Of a stretch of 64,000 bases of DNA, positions 42,887-51,605 are shown in pieces. The notes below the pieces were generated by a model. It worked only from the letters and a program-made list of their open reading frames with translations. It was not told the origin of the DNA and made no database searches. Position numbers and translations under genes: made by a program. Position 1 is the first letter of the stretch. The number at the start of each line of letters is the position of its first letter. Source of the stretch: an uncultured Lachnospiraceae bacterium (GTDB taxonomy: Bacteria; Bacillota; Clostridia; Lachnospirales; Lachnospiraceae); contig CAMUYQ010000006.1 of assembly GCA_947165025.1 (NCBI GenBank), forward strand, positions 62,001 through 126,000. The letters run 5' to 3'.

Positions 42887-43602
42887 TGACGGATATTCAC
42901 TGTCACGTGCTTCCGCATGTTGATGACGGAGCACGTGATATGTCGCAGTCGATAGAGATGTTGCGCGAAATGTATGATGAGGGCATCAGGGAAGCGATCC
43001 TGACGCCCCATTACCATCGCGGGCATATGCAGAAAGATATCGCGACGATAAGAAGCAGGTTCGAGGATCTGAAGACGGAAGCAGCCGGCGATGATAAGGC
43101 CGGACGTATAAGACTTCATCTCGGATGCGAACTGTACTATTATCCGAGCAGTGTCGAGTGGATCGAAGAGGGCCGCGTATCAACCATGGCAGGCTCCGAT
43201 TATGTTCTTCTCGAGTTCGGTTTTACGATGGAAAAACGCTTGATCAGTGAAGGGGTATCAAACGTAGTAAGAGCAGGTTTCGTTCCGATAGTTGCTCATG
43301 TTGAGCGCTACGACGGACTGAAGAACAAACCGGAAAACGTACGCGAACTTGTCGAGGAGGGTGCACTCATCCAGGTCAATTCCGAAGCCGTTGGCTCGGG
43401 ATTCGGGGCAAGATCTTTCGTACGAAAGCTCCTGAAAGAGAGACTGGTGCACTTTGTAGCAACGGATGCACACGACACAAAGGGAAGGGCTCCGCGCCTC
43501 AGCAAGGCCAAAGCATACATATCAAAACATTACGGGGAGGATTATTGCAGGAAACTGTTTTCCGACAATCCTGCAAAGATCATAAGTAACGAGCGTATCT
43601 GA
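42886..43602 (+). CDS. CpsB/YwqE-type PHP tyrosine-protein phosphatase
   Basis: 238 aa from the ATG at 42886, which shares a base with the previous TGA; a TTG one codon earlier is less likely. The PHP metal site opens with TDIHCHVLPHVDDGARDM (about 2-19). Further metal ligands appear in ILTPHYHRGHMQKD, LHLGCELYYY, PIVAHVERYDGL and HFVATDAHDTKGRAPRL. CpsB enzymes remove phosphate from tyrosines of the CpsD kinase and control capsule length and export. The Wzz and CpsD genes follow directly, giving the classic Gram-positive phosphoregulatory trio. Confidence 0.9.
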   Translation: MTDIHCHVLPHVDDGARDMSQSIEMLREMYDEGIREAILTPHYHRGHMQKDIATIRSRFEDLKTEAAGDDKAGRIRLHLGCELYYYPSSVEWIEEGRVSTMAGSDYVLLEFGFTMEKRLISEGVSNVVRAGFVPIVAHVERYDGLKNKPENVRELVEEGALIQVNSEAVGSGFGARSFVRKLLKERLVHFVATDAHDTKGRAPRLSKAKAYISKHYGEDYCRKLFSDNPAKIISNERI

Positions 43603-43618
43603 CAATAAGGGGTAAAAT

Positions 43619-44569
43619 ATGGAACAGAATCATCGACCGGTAAATGACGATGGGGACGTCATTGAGATAGACATTCTGGAGCTGTTCGGAGTAGTTCTAT
43701 CAAAGATCTGGATAGTCATAATCAGCGCGATCGTGCTGGGTGTGGCTACTTATCTTGTTTGTACATTCCTGATCATTCCCAAGTATGAATCAACTACAAA
43801 GATCTATGTCATCAACAGACAGAATTCCGAATCGCTTACTTATTCGGATCTTCAGTCGGGCACGCAGCTGACCAAGGACTACCAGGAACTTGTCACGAGC
43901 CGTCCCGTTCTCGAGGAGGTCAAGGCTGAACTTGGTCTTGACAGGGATAACGACAGCTTCAAGAAGTCGATAACGGTTTCCGTTCCGACGGATACCCGAA
44001 TCGTATCGATCACAGCCGAGGATACGGATCCGTACATGGCACGCGCGATCGCTGACAGCGTCAGGACATCCGCGGCCGAACACATCGCCAACGTTATGAA
44101 CACGGAGGCGGTCAATGTCGTTGAAGAGGCAAATCTGCCTACAGAGATCTCCAGTCCGAAGATAATAAGAAATACAGTTATAGGCGCCGTTCTCGGAGCT
44201 TTCCTTGCTGTTGTCATCATCGTGATCATCTACATCATGGATGATACTATCAAGAATCCGGATGACGTCGAAAAATACTTAAACCTTTCCGTACTCGGAT
44301 CGATCCCTGTGCTTGATGAAGACCTTGTCAAGAACAGCACCGGAAAGGGTAAGAAGAAAAAGAAGGTTTCCGACCATTCACACATCGTTGCAACGGAGAC
44401 ACTTTCAGATGCCTCAAAGCTCATGAGGGAAGCAAGGGTAACAAGTGAAACAAAGGATATTGAGGAGCCCGAGGAGCCAAAGAGTGTTGACCGCGACGAA
44501 GCCGAGAACCTTCTTAAAGCATACAAACATGACAGATTCCACAACGACAGGAGAGAGGAGAAGAAGTGA
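43619..44569 (+). CDS. Wzz/YveK-type polysaccharide chain-length regulator and kinase activator
   Basis: 316 aa. The Wzz domain starts with EIDILELFGVVLSKIWIVII and its first helix at about 22-47. The second helix lies at about 187-210 (VIGAVLGAFLAVVIIVIIYI) and carries the proline-containing approach (ANLPTEISSPKIIRN) typical of the family. The cytoplasmic tail of about 100 residues is highly charged. This membrane adaptor activates the separate CpsD kinase and sets chain length. AGGGG precedes the ATG, and the cpsD start overlaps its stop by 4 bases. Confidence 0.9.
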   Translation: MEQNHRPVNDDGDVIEIDILELFGVVLSKIWIVIISAIVLGVATYLVCTFLIIPKYESTTKIYVINRQNSESLTYSDLQSGTQLTKDYQELVTSRPVLEEVKAELGLDRDNDSFKKSITVSVPTDTRIVSITAEDTDPYMARAIADSVRTSAAEHIANVMNTEAVNVVEEANLPTEISSPKIIRNTVIGAVLGAFLAVVIIVIIYIMDDTIKNPDDVEKYLNLSVLGSIPVLDEDLVKNSTGKGKKKKKVSDHSHIVATETLSDASKLMREARVTSETKDIEEPEEPKSVDRDEAENLLKAYKHDRFHNDRREEKK

Positions 44570-45285
44570 GTAACGTACAGAACGACAGCCGTAATCTCAT
44601 CACTATAAATAAAAAGATCACGCTTGATTTTCGCTTAAGCGAAGCGTACAAGACACTTCGTACGAATATCGACTTCTGCGGGGATGACGTCAAGGTCATA
44701 GCATTCACAAGCTGCGCTCCCGGAGAAGGAAAATCATCCGTGTCATTCAATCTTGCGATCTCGATGATCGAAGCGGGAAAGAGAGTACTGTTCATCGACG
44801 CCGACATGCGAAAATCAGTCCTCAACGGAAGATATCAGATGTCCAAAGCAACGGGAGGCCTTGCGCATTTTCTTGCAGGCAGGAAGCCGCTCGAGGAGTG
44901 CATCTTCATGACAAATATACCGAGACTGTTCCTGATACCGACGGGAGCTGTTCCGCCTAACCCTGCGGAGCTTCTCGGTGTTAACAGGTTCAAACATGCG
45001 CTTGAAAATCTGAGAGACCAGTTTGATTACATTATCATAGATACACCGCCTCTCGGAAGCGTTATCGACAGCGCAATTGTCGCAAAGCAGTGCGATGGTG
45101 TCGTGCTCGTTCTGCAGACAAGAAAGATCGGACGAAACTTTGCGGACCGAGTTATAGACCAGCTCAGAAAGGCCGAGTGTAACATTCTCGGTGTTGTTCT
45201 TAACAAGGTTGAGATAGGCGGAAAGTACTACGGAAAATATTACGGAAAATACTACGGCAAGTATTACGGCAACTATTACGGGTAA
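44566..45285 (+). CDS. CpsD/CapB-type bacterial tyrosine kinase with a YYG-repeat tail
   Basis: 239 aa, GTG start overlapping the wzz stop. Walker A is FTSCAPGEGKSSVSFNLA (about 46-63), Walker A' RVLFIDADMRKSV (about 77-89) and Walker B DYIIIDTPPLGSV. It is the cytoplasmic BY-kinase that, with the Wzz protein, autophosphorylates on C-terminal tyrosines and drives capsule assembly. The tail consists of five YYG units in a row (KYYG four times, then NYYG), ten tyrosines in the last 20 residues, and is encoded by a 12-base tandem repeat. Confidence 0.92.
   Translation: MSNVQNDSRNLITINKKITLDFRLSEAYKTLRTNIDFCGDDVKVIAFTSCAPGEGKSSVSFNLAISMIEAGKRVLFIDADMRKSVLNGRYQMSKATGGLAHFLAGRKPLEECIFMTNIPRLFLIPTGAVPPNPAELLGVNRFKHALENLRDQFDYIIIDTPPLGSVIDSAIVAKQCDGVVLVLQTRKIGRNFADRVIDQLRKAECNILGVVLNKVEIGGKYYGKYYGKYYGKYYGNYYG
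45223..45282 (+). repeat. Five tandem 12-base repeats encoding the CpsD tyrosine tail
   Basis: Five consecutive 12-base units of the form AAR-TAY-TAY-GGN, each encoding KYYG or NYYG, run up to the stop codon. Third positions vary between units, so the repeat is old or kept by selection on the protein. Confidence 0.85.
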
Positions 45286-45290
45286 GGTAA

Positions 45291-46739
45291 ATGTATAAGC
45301 GGTATCGCCAGGAGTGGACCAAACATCTTGATTTTATCGTGATCGAGGAGATCAGTCTCCAGATCGCATATATGGTCGCAATGCTCATCCGTTTCGGAGA
45401 GATCATGTTCGCAAACGAGATATACAGGGAGCTTGCGGTCGTTCTTGCCATGATCGATTTTGTGATCGTGATGGTCCTCAATACAATGCATAATGTTCTT
45501 AAGCGCGGGTATTTTACCGAGTTTGTTGAAACGGTAAAAGCGTGCGTTGCCGTATTTGCGTTCGCGGTCATTTACATGTATGCGTTCAAGGTCAGTTCGG
45601 ATTACTCGAGAATACTGCTGTTCCTGACGCTCATACTGCATGTTCTGGTATCGTATCTGACGAGGATACTGTGGAAGGTAGTCCTTCGTAACACGCACAT
45701 AAATGACGGAAAAAAATACTCGATGCTGGCTGTTCTCGACCCCGGGATAGCCGAGGAAACACTGAAGAAACTTACAGACAACAAAGGAGACATATTCAAT
45801 GTTGTCGGACTTGTGTTCACACAGAACGATGACAGGACCGAGGTATGCGGAGTACCCGTAGTGTCTGATATAGAACATGCTTCGGAATTTGTCTGCAGGG
45901 AGTGGATTGACAGTGTTTACGTTGAATGCCAGAAGGTAACAAAAAAGATAGACAGGTTTATGGATGAGTGCCGTCAGATGACCGTAACGATACACTTCGC
46001 TGCACCGTCTGCAATACATATGAGCACCGGAACATTCGGTAACAAGGTTGCCGGGATAACTGTCCTGACATCTGCGGTAAGATATGCAAGCCCTCTTGAA
46101 CATGCGTTAAAGCGCGGGCTGGATCTTATCGGAGGTCTTATCGGAAGCATATTTGCGTGCCTCATAATCCTCATTGTCGGACCGGTTATCAAAAAACAGT
46201 CGCCCGGACCGATACTGTTCTCGCAGGAGAGGATCGGCAGAAACGGTAAGAAGTTCAAGATGTACAAGATCCGCTCTATGCACGTGAATGCGGATGAGAT
46301 CAAGCAGGAACTCATGGACCAAAACCGCAACAAAGACGGTTACATGTTTAAACTTGACTTCGATCCGAGGATAATCGGGAACAGGATAGATGAGGACGGG
46401 ACCGTACATAAGGGGATCGGTGATTTTATCAGGAGAAGAAGTCTTGATGAATTCCCGCAGTTCTTCAATGTGCTTCTCGGTCAGATGTCGCTTGTCGGAA
46501 CACGTCCGCCGACAGTGGATGAATGGGAGAAGTACAAGTTCCATCATCGCGCAAGACTTGCATGTAAACCGGGTCTTACAGGTATATGGCAGACATCGGG
46601 TAGATCGAAGATCACCGATTTCGAAGAGATTGTAAAACTTGACACTAAGTACATAAACGACTGGAACCTCTCGCTTGACATCAAACTGATATTCAAGACC
46701 GCCTGGATGGTCCTGGCCGGCGACAGCGGGGCGATGTGA
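45291..46739 (+). CDS. Polyprenyl-phosphate sugar-phosphate transferase (priming glycosyltransferase, WbaP/CpsE type)
   Basis: 482 aa. Four N-terminal membrane helices lie at about 15-115, followed by a nucleotide-binding-like middle region with VVGLVFTQNDDRTEVCGVPV. The C-terminal bacterial sugar transferase domain begins ALKRGLDLIGGLIGSIFACL (about 270) and contains QSPGPILFSQERIGRNGKKF, DEFPQFFNVLLGQMSLVGTR and KPGLTGIWQTSGRSKITDF. It moves a sugar phosphate, often glucose or galactose, onto undecaprenyl phosphate and so starts each repeat unit. It follows cpsD by 5 bases and shares a base with the YbaK start. Confidence 0.92.
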   Translation: MYKRYRQEWTKHLDFIVIEEISLQIAYMVAMLIRFGEIMFANEIYRELAVVLAMIDFVIVMVLNTMHNVLKRGYFTEFVETVKACVAVFAFAVIYMYAFKVSSDYSRILLFLTLILHVLVSYLTRILWKVVLRNTHINDGKKYSMLAVLDPGIAEETLKKLTDNKGDIFNVVGLVFTQNDDRTEVCGVPVVSDIEHASEFVCREWIDSVYVECQKVTKKIDRFMDECRQMTVTIHFAAPSAIHMSTGTFGNKVAGITVLTSAVRYASPLEHALKRGLDLIGGLIGSIFACLIILIVGPVIKKQSPGPILFSQERIGRNGKKFKMYKIRSMHVNADEIKQELMDQNRNKDGYMFKLDFDPRIIGNRIDEDGTVHKGIGDFIRRRSLDEFPQFFNVLLGQMSLVGTRPPTVDEWEKYKFHHRARLACKPGLTGIWQTSGRSKITDFEEIVKLDTKYINDWNLSLDIKLIFKTAWMVLAGDSGAM

Positions 46740-47215
46740 TGGCAAAAGTAAACGATAAGACCAATGTCATGCGTGTCCTCGACAGTAAGAAGATCGCATA
46801 CAACAGCCATGCATATGAAGCGGATCCTACTTTATCGGGAGAAGATATAGCACGTATTCTCGGAGAAGATCCCGATAAGGTGTTCAAGACACTTGTAACA
46901 CAGGGCAAGACCAACACTTACTACGTGTTCGTTATCCCGGTAAAAGCTGAACTGGATCTTAAGAAAGCTGCAAAAGCATCGGGCGAAAAATCAATCGCCA
47001 TGATCAAACAGAAAGACCTTCTTCCGCTTACGGGATATGTACATGGGGGCTGCTCACCGATCGGAATGAAGAAGCAGTTCAAAACGTTCATACATGAGAC
47101 CGCAGAAGGATATGACAGGGTATTTGTAAGCGCCGGAAGAGTTGGATATCAGATAGAGCTACAGCCCGCGGACCTTATTAGTGTCGCATCCTGCGAACTC
47201 GCAGATATCGTGTAA
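46739..47215 (+). CDS. ybaK: YbaK/EbsC-type Cys-tRNA(Pro) deacylase
   Basis: 158 aa from the ATG at 46739, whose A is the last base of the upstream TGA; a GTG one codon earlier is possible. The YbaK fold is clear: DPDKVFKTLVTQGKTNTYYV contains the conserved catalytic lysine, and YVHGGCSPIGMKKQF is the family signature. It hydrolyses cysteine mischarged on tRNA-Pro. The gene is unrelated to polysaccharide synthesis, yet it is translationally coupled to the priming transferase and closes the conserved part of the block before the AT-rich part begins. Confidence 0.9.
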   Translation: MAKVNDKTNVMRVLDSKKIAYNSHAYEADPTLSGEDIARILGEDPDKVFKTLVTQGKTNTYYVFVIPVKAELDLKKAAKASGEKSIAMIKQKDLLPLTGYVHGGCSPIGMKKQFKTFIHETAEGYDRVFVSAGRVGYQIELQPADLISVASCELADIV

Positions 47216-47243
47216 CAGTGTATGCACCTTGACAATTTCATAC

Positions 47244-47272
47244 TTTACATCAGGAATTGTATGTGATATCGT
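47244..47272 (+). promoter_or_regulatory. Possible promoter upstream of the PD-(D/E)XK gene
   Basis: TTTACA (47244-47249), a 17-base spacer and TATCGT (47267-47272) with an extended TGa; the -10 is inside a small palindrome TATCG-TTA-CGATA (47267-47279). The rest of the 230-base gap shows no other clear element. Confidence 0.3.
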
Positions 47273-47445
47273 TACGATACAAATCGCGTGTACAGATTCC
47301 CGGCAGTTCGCCGACAATCCCCACGAATTAACTGATAAAAGTTTAGTAATGATATCTTATGATTCTGTTTTATCTATTTCGCTCTGAGGATCTTTTCATA
47401 TTTTCTGATCTGTGCATGTGACATAAATGCGCAAGGAGGAACTAT

Positions 47446-48387
47446 ATGAAAAAAGACCGACAAAAGACAGATCCCGTCTATTCGGAAACGGCTTACGATG
47501 ATGCGTTCAAGACGATGCAGGGCGAATGCGACGATCTTGTCATTCCGCTGATCAATCATATGTTTAACGAGCATTATGATGAAACAGCTGTCATCAAACG
47601 ATTGCGGGACGAGTATCATCCGGATGATCCGGGCGGTAAGAAGAAAAAGAGGGTCACCGACTCAACATTTGAGATCATATGTGCTGATGTTGAGAAAAGA
47701 TACCATCTCGAATGTGAGAGCAAAAGGTATGACGGATCCATTCTCATACGGATATTTGAGTATGATTCTCAAATATCAATGGACAGGGCACAAAAGAGTA
47801 TCGATACTGTCAGACTCAGGTTTCCCCAAACGGGCCTGCTTCTGTTGAGATCATCAAGTAAAGTGCCTAAAGAAGCCAGGATTGAGATAGAACTTCCAAA
47901 CGGACGAAACATGTTTTATGAAGTACCAATCATAATGATGTCGGAGTATTCCATAGATGATATCTTTGAGAAGAAACTGTATATGCTCATACCGTTTTAC
48001 GCATTTAATTATGAACGAAATCTGGATGAGATCAATCGTGATGAGAAAAAAATCAGTGGATTTCTTGATATGTACACAGAAATCTTCGACAGATTAAAAC
48101 AGGAACTGGACAGAGGGTCATTGTCAACATTGTCCTATAGTGTTATCATTAAGTTGACACTCAGTGTGGCATATAAGCTCACTATGAAACGCAAGAATGT
48201 ACAGAAGAAAGTGGGTGATTTCATGGGTGGAAAGGTATTGGATCTCCCTGAGATAAGACTATACCACCAGGGAAAAGATGAAGGAAGAGCGGAAGGCGAG
48301 GCAGAACGTAAACGTCTTGAAGACGAAATAAGGTCGCTTAGGGAAGAACTCGAAAGACTCCGCGCCGCTCAGGCTGCAAACGCATAA
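47446..48387 (+). CDS. PD-(D/E)XK nuclease-family protein (Rpn/PDDEXK transposase-like)
   Basis: 313 aa. The core from about 60 to 150 has the nuclease-like pattern STFEIICADVEKRYHLECES, with the E-x-K pair in ECESKRYDG, and a segment RLRFPQTGLLLLRSSSKVP. The last 45 residues form a charged coiled coil (GRAEGEAERKRLEDEIRSLR). Related proteins are annotated as Rpn-type or PD-(D/E)XK transposase-family proteins and are multicopy in Lachnospiraceae; nuclease activity and mobility are not proven for this one. AAGGAGG precedes the ATG and a strong terminator follows. It lies at the left edge of the AT-rich block. Confidence 0.7.
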   Translation: MKKDRQKTDPVYSETAYDDAFKTMQGECDDLVIPLINHMFNEHYDETAVIKRLRDEYHPDDPGGKKKKRVTDSTFEIICADVEKRYHLECESKRYDGSILIRIFEYDSQISMDRAQKSIDTVRLRFPQTGLLLLRSSSKVPKEARIEIELPNGRNMFYEVPIIMMSEYSIDDIFEKKLYMLIPFYAFNYERNLDEINRDEKKISGFLDMYTEIFDRLKQELDRGSLSTLSYSVIIKLTLSVAYKLTMKRKNVQKKVGDFMGGKVLDLPEIRLYHQGKDEGRAEGEAERKRLEDEIRSLREELERLRAAQAANA

Positions 48388-48401
48388 ACATAATCAAACA
48401 G

Positions 48402-48446
48402 ACTCCCGATGTAAAGTATGAGATTGTACTGCATCGGGAGTTTTTT
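48402..48446 (+). terminator. Rho-independent terminator after the PD-(D/E)XK gene
   Basis: ACTCCCGATG (48402-48411) pairs with CATCGGGAGT (48432-48441), followed by a T-run to 48446. The 20-base loop can form a further AGTA/TACT stem. Confidence 0.85.
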
Positions 48447-48477
48447 CTGATAAAGAGCAAAATGAGTGGATTGAATT

Positions 48478-49497
48478 ATGTGTATGCGTATTAATGTAGC
48501 ATATTGCTGTAGTAATCTCTTTTCTGAAGTATGTGGGGTTTCTATTGTATCCCTATTTGAGAATAATAAGGATCTTGACTCAATTTATGTGTATATTCTT
48601 GAGGACAGAATATCTAAAGATAATAAAGAGCGTTTTCTTTCTTTAGCAAAGTCATATTCAAGAAAAATAGTGTTTATTCCTATGCCTAGTCCTGAAGAAT
48701 TCTATTATGATTCGAGGTTTACGTTTGATTCTGTTGGTAGGACATTCGGACGAATGATATGGGGAGATGTTCTTCCGAGAGACGTACACAAGCTTCTTTC
48801 ATTAGATTGCGACACCATGATACTCGGAAATCTCAGAGAATTATGGTGTAATGATATGGATGGTAAGCCCATAGGCGGCGTAGATGACTGTATGGGAAAG
48901 ACAGCAATGAAAAAAACACAGCATCTATCGGGAGATATGGTTCATTGCAACGCCGGAATGTATTTGATCGATCTGGATTTGTGGAGAGAAGAAGGTTGGA
49001 CAGAATTATTCAAGCAGTACATTGTGGATTTGTTCGATAAGGGTATCGCCTTGGGAGGATATGAGGAAGAGGTGATAACTCACACCTTATCCAGAAGATT
49101 CTATGTCTTTGAGCCCCAATATAATCTCATGACATTAGAACAGGTCATGACATACCGGGAATTAATGAATTTTCGACAGCCGGAAAGATATTATACAGAG
49201 GATGAGATTAAATATGCACTGGATAATCCTGTAATAACACATACAACGAACCTGTTTTACGTTAAAAAAAGAGTATTTGAATCTAACAGTGATCATCCTC
49301 AAAGAGATAACTATTTGAAATATAGAGATATGTCGCCTTGGAAAAATGATGAAACGTTGGAAATGTCTTATTCGTTTCGGCATCAGGTAATCAAGAGTAT
49401 ATGGCATTTGCTTCCCAGACGTTTATCATTCGGACTCGCCCGTTTTGTCAGAAATGAAATTCGCCCCTTGCTACGTAAAAAGAGAGATGACATATAA
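48478..49497 (+). CDS. GT8-family glycosyltransferase (LgtC-like)
   Basis: 339 aa. The GT8 fold starts RINVAYCCSNLFSEVCGVSI. The metal-binding DxD motif is Asp110-Cys-Asp112 in LLSLDCDTMILGNLRELW. Other family features are CNAGMYLIDLDLWREEGW (about 161-178) and a late histidine in VITHTTNLFYVKK. GT8 enzymes are retaining and often transfer galactose or glucose from UDP-sugars. A second ATG two codons in (48484) could be the start; no strong Shine-Dalgarno sequence favours either. It is the first gene of the AT-rich block. Confidence 0.85.
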   Translation: MCMRINVAYCCSNLFSEVCGVSIVSLFENNKDLDSIYVYILEDRISKDNKERFLSLAKSYSRKIVFIPMPSPEEFYYDSRFTFDSVGRTFGRMIWGDVLPRDVHKLLSLDCDTMILGNLRELWCNDMDGKPIGGVDDCMGKTAMKKTQHLSGDMVHCNAGMYLIDLDLWREEGWTELFKQYIVDLFDKGIALGGYEEEVITHTLSRRFYVFEPQYNLMTLEQVMTYRELMNFRQPERYYTEDEIKYALDNPVITHTTNLFYVKKRVFESNSDHPQRDNYLKYRDMSPWKNDETLEMSYSFRHQVIKSIWHLLPRRLSFGLARFVRNEIRPLLRKKRDDI

Positions 49498-49540
49498 ACT
49501 ATGGAGATGATCGTAATATCTGTTTTATGGGAGATAATAA

Positions 49541-50551
49541 TTGAGTAACCCTATTCTGACAATTGCGGTGCCTACGTATAATGGTGCAAAAACCATATCG
49601 AGAATGCTGGACATTCTTCTGCCCCAGATTACAGATGATGTTGAAGTAATAATCTCTGATAATGGTTCCACTGATAATACTGATGAAATAATCCAAAACT
49701 ATCGCAACCTGTATCCGTTTATAAAATATACGAGAAGTGAGGTTAACGAAGGGGCCGATTCAAATTTCCTGAAATGTATGCTTAATGCAAAAGGGAAATT
49801 TGTAATGCTGATATCTGATGATGATATTGTCATGGAGAACGCGGTAAAGAGAATTGTTGATTATTTAACAATGCATCCGGATATATCCATGGCTTATCTT
49901 GATTCAGTGGCATTTAAAGACTATTACAAAGGACCGGAGTACTGTCACAGGTATAAAGAATACTCTCAAAAGATTGATCGTGACAAAGATACAACGGATA
50001 AGAAAGAGTTCCTGCGATACTCTCAAAGACTGTTTGGATTTACATCATGTCATATTTGGTCGACCGAACGCATACATAATATTACCAATCCGGAGAGGTT
50101 TAAAGGAACATATTTTATGCAAGCCTATATTTCAATACTGTGTTCGAACAACCCCAATGATAAACTTGGATTGATCGCGGGTCCCTGTATAGCTGTTGGA
50201 GAATACGGATCGCTGGGGAATTATAACTTGGCAAAAGTAGAGGGTGAGTATTATCAAAAAATGGTGGAATTTGCTTCGGAGAATGATTATCCCAAGAAGC
50301 AAATGCGGAAATACTATGCCTGGAAAATTGTTTTTTTGGGAAGAATGTATATTATTCGAGAAAGGGCAATTGCTGTAAGTATGACAAGATGTAAGGATTT
50401 GTTTAAAGTGACTTATCAGTTCCCTAGGGCATGGATCGGATTATATCCGTTTTTCTTTATACCCGGTTCTTTATGTAAATGGATTGTTTGTGTGATCAGA
50501 AAAAAACAAGGACGCGATTTTACTTCATATGTTAACAGACCGACAGATTGA
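49541..50551 (+). CDS. GT2-family glycosyltransferase (abequosyltransferase-like group)
   Basis: 336 aa with a TTG start supported by GGGAG seven bases upstream. GT-A domain: SNPILTIAVPTYNGAKTISR, nucleotide-binding VEVIISDNGSTDNTDEII, and the acidic metal motif MLISDDDIVMENA (about 87-99). The C-terminal third is basic and helical, probably membrane-associated (WIGLYPFFFIPGSLCKW). It should add one sugar to the growing lipid-linked unit; donor and linkage are not readable. Confidence 0.85.
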   Translation: MSNPILTIAVPTYNGAKTISRMLDILLPQITDDVEVIISDNGSTDNTDEIIQNYRNLYPFIKYTRSEVNEGADSNFLKCMLNAKGKFVMLISDDDIVMENAVKRIVDYLTMHPDISMAYLDSVAFKDYYKGPEYCHRYKEYSQKIDRDKDTTDKKEFLRYSQRLFGFTSCHIWSTERIHNITNPERFKGTYFMQAYISILCSNNPNDKLGLIAGPCIAVGEYGSLGNYNLAKVEGEYYQKMVEFASENDYPKKQMRKYYAWKIVFLGRMYIIRERAIAVSMTRCKDLFKVTYQFPRAWIGLYPFFFIPGSLCKWIVCVIRKKQGRDFTSYVNRPTD

Positions 50552-50560
50552 GGTGTTGCT

Positions 50561-51604
50561 GTGGTATTAGTAAGTGTAATTGTTCCGGTTTATGACGTAG
50601 AAAAATATATCAAAGAATGCTTAGACAGCATTATTTCGCAAAATGTGTCCGATGTTGAAATAATAGTTGTAAACGATGGAAGTACAGATAATTCTGGCGA
50701 TATAATTGACATTTACCGAGCTAAATACAGCCGTATAAAGATAATACACCAAAACAATCAAGGCGTGTCTGTGGCTAGAAATACTGGATTAAAAAAGGCA
50801 ACCGGTAAATGGGTGTTTTTTGTAGATGGCGATGATAGCATTCCGAAGAATGCAATATCAAAGCTTTTAAAGTTTGCTGAAGCCAGTGATTGCGATATCT
50901 GTATAGGCGATTATTGTTTAATACGTGAAGATAAGACGAATGAGATGAATCAAAACAGCTTTTTTGGGCACGTTAATAATCCAAAAACAGATTACAAATC
51001 TCTTATTATAAACTGTTTGGTTGGAAATGAAGAAAAGGACAATGTCACATGTGTTGGTGTTCCGTGGGCTAAGCTATATAGACGAGATTTCTTAGAGAAT
51101 AGCGGCATTGAATTTTTACCGGGTGTAAAAAGAAATCAGGATGTTCTGTTCAATATGTATTGTTTTGCTGAAACAGATAGAATCGAATATTGTCCGGAAC
51201 TTGTATACAGGTATCGGATTTGGGAAAACTCTGCGGTTAATCGGTACTCACCTGATTGCCTGATAAACGGAGAAAGGACGCTAAACTTATTCAATAATTT
51301 CTTAAAAACACATTATTCTGATACTGAGATTTGGACGGCTTATGAAAAGAGATCTCTGTTCATATATTATGAGATTTTAGATAAACAGATTTTCAATACA
51401 GAAAACAAACAATCCGTCATAGAAAAATATAAGGATTATAAGCGATTGCAGACAAGTAAATGGCTGTCGTTAATGTCGCGCCATAGAATCCAGTATTCAA
51501 AATGTTTATACGTGGATCGGTGGTTGTGTACTCACAGGCTTTTCTTTGTGTCATATGTTATTAGAGCAACAAAACGATTCTTGGGAGGAAATAAAGGGAA
51601 ATAG
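50561..51604 (+). CDS. GT2-family glycosyltransferase (EpsJ-like)
   Basis: 347 aa, GTG start with GAGGTG upstream. The GT-A domain has LVSVIVPVYDVEKYIKECLD, DVEIIVVNDGSTDNSGDIID, and the DxD region KWVFFVDGDDSIPKNA (about 85-100). The conserved GVPWAKLYRRDFLENSGIEF segment is typical of capsule and EPS glycosyltransferases of this type. The gene ends one base before the start of the pyruvyl transferase gene, so the two are probably made together. Sugar specificity cannot be told. Confidence 0.87.
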   Translation: MVLVSVIVPVYDVEKYIKECLDSIISQNVSDVEIIVVNDGSTDNSGDIIDIYRAKYSRIKIIHQNNQGVSVARNTGLKKATGKWVFFVDGDDSIPKNAISKLLKFAEASDCDICIGDYCLIREDKTNEMNQNSFFGHVNNPKTDYKSLIINCLVGNEEKDNVTCVGVPWAKLYRRDFLENSGIEFLPGVKRNQDVLFNMYCFAETDRIEYCPELVYRYRIWENSAVNRYSPDCLINGERTLNLFNNFLKTHYSDTEIWTAYEKRSLFIYYEILDKQIFNTENKQSVIEKYKDYKRLQTSKWLSLMSRHRIQYSKCLYVDRWLCTHRLFFVSYVIRATKRFLGGNKGK

Positions 51605-51605
51605 A

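Noticed and set aside
45276..46103. Minus-strand open frame opposite the priming glycosyltransferase
   Set aside because: No start signals and biased antisense composition; the plus-strand protein is well conserved.
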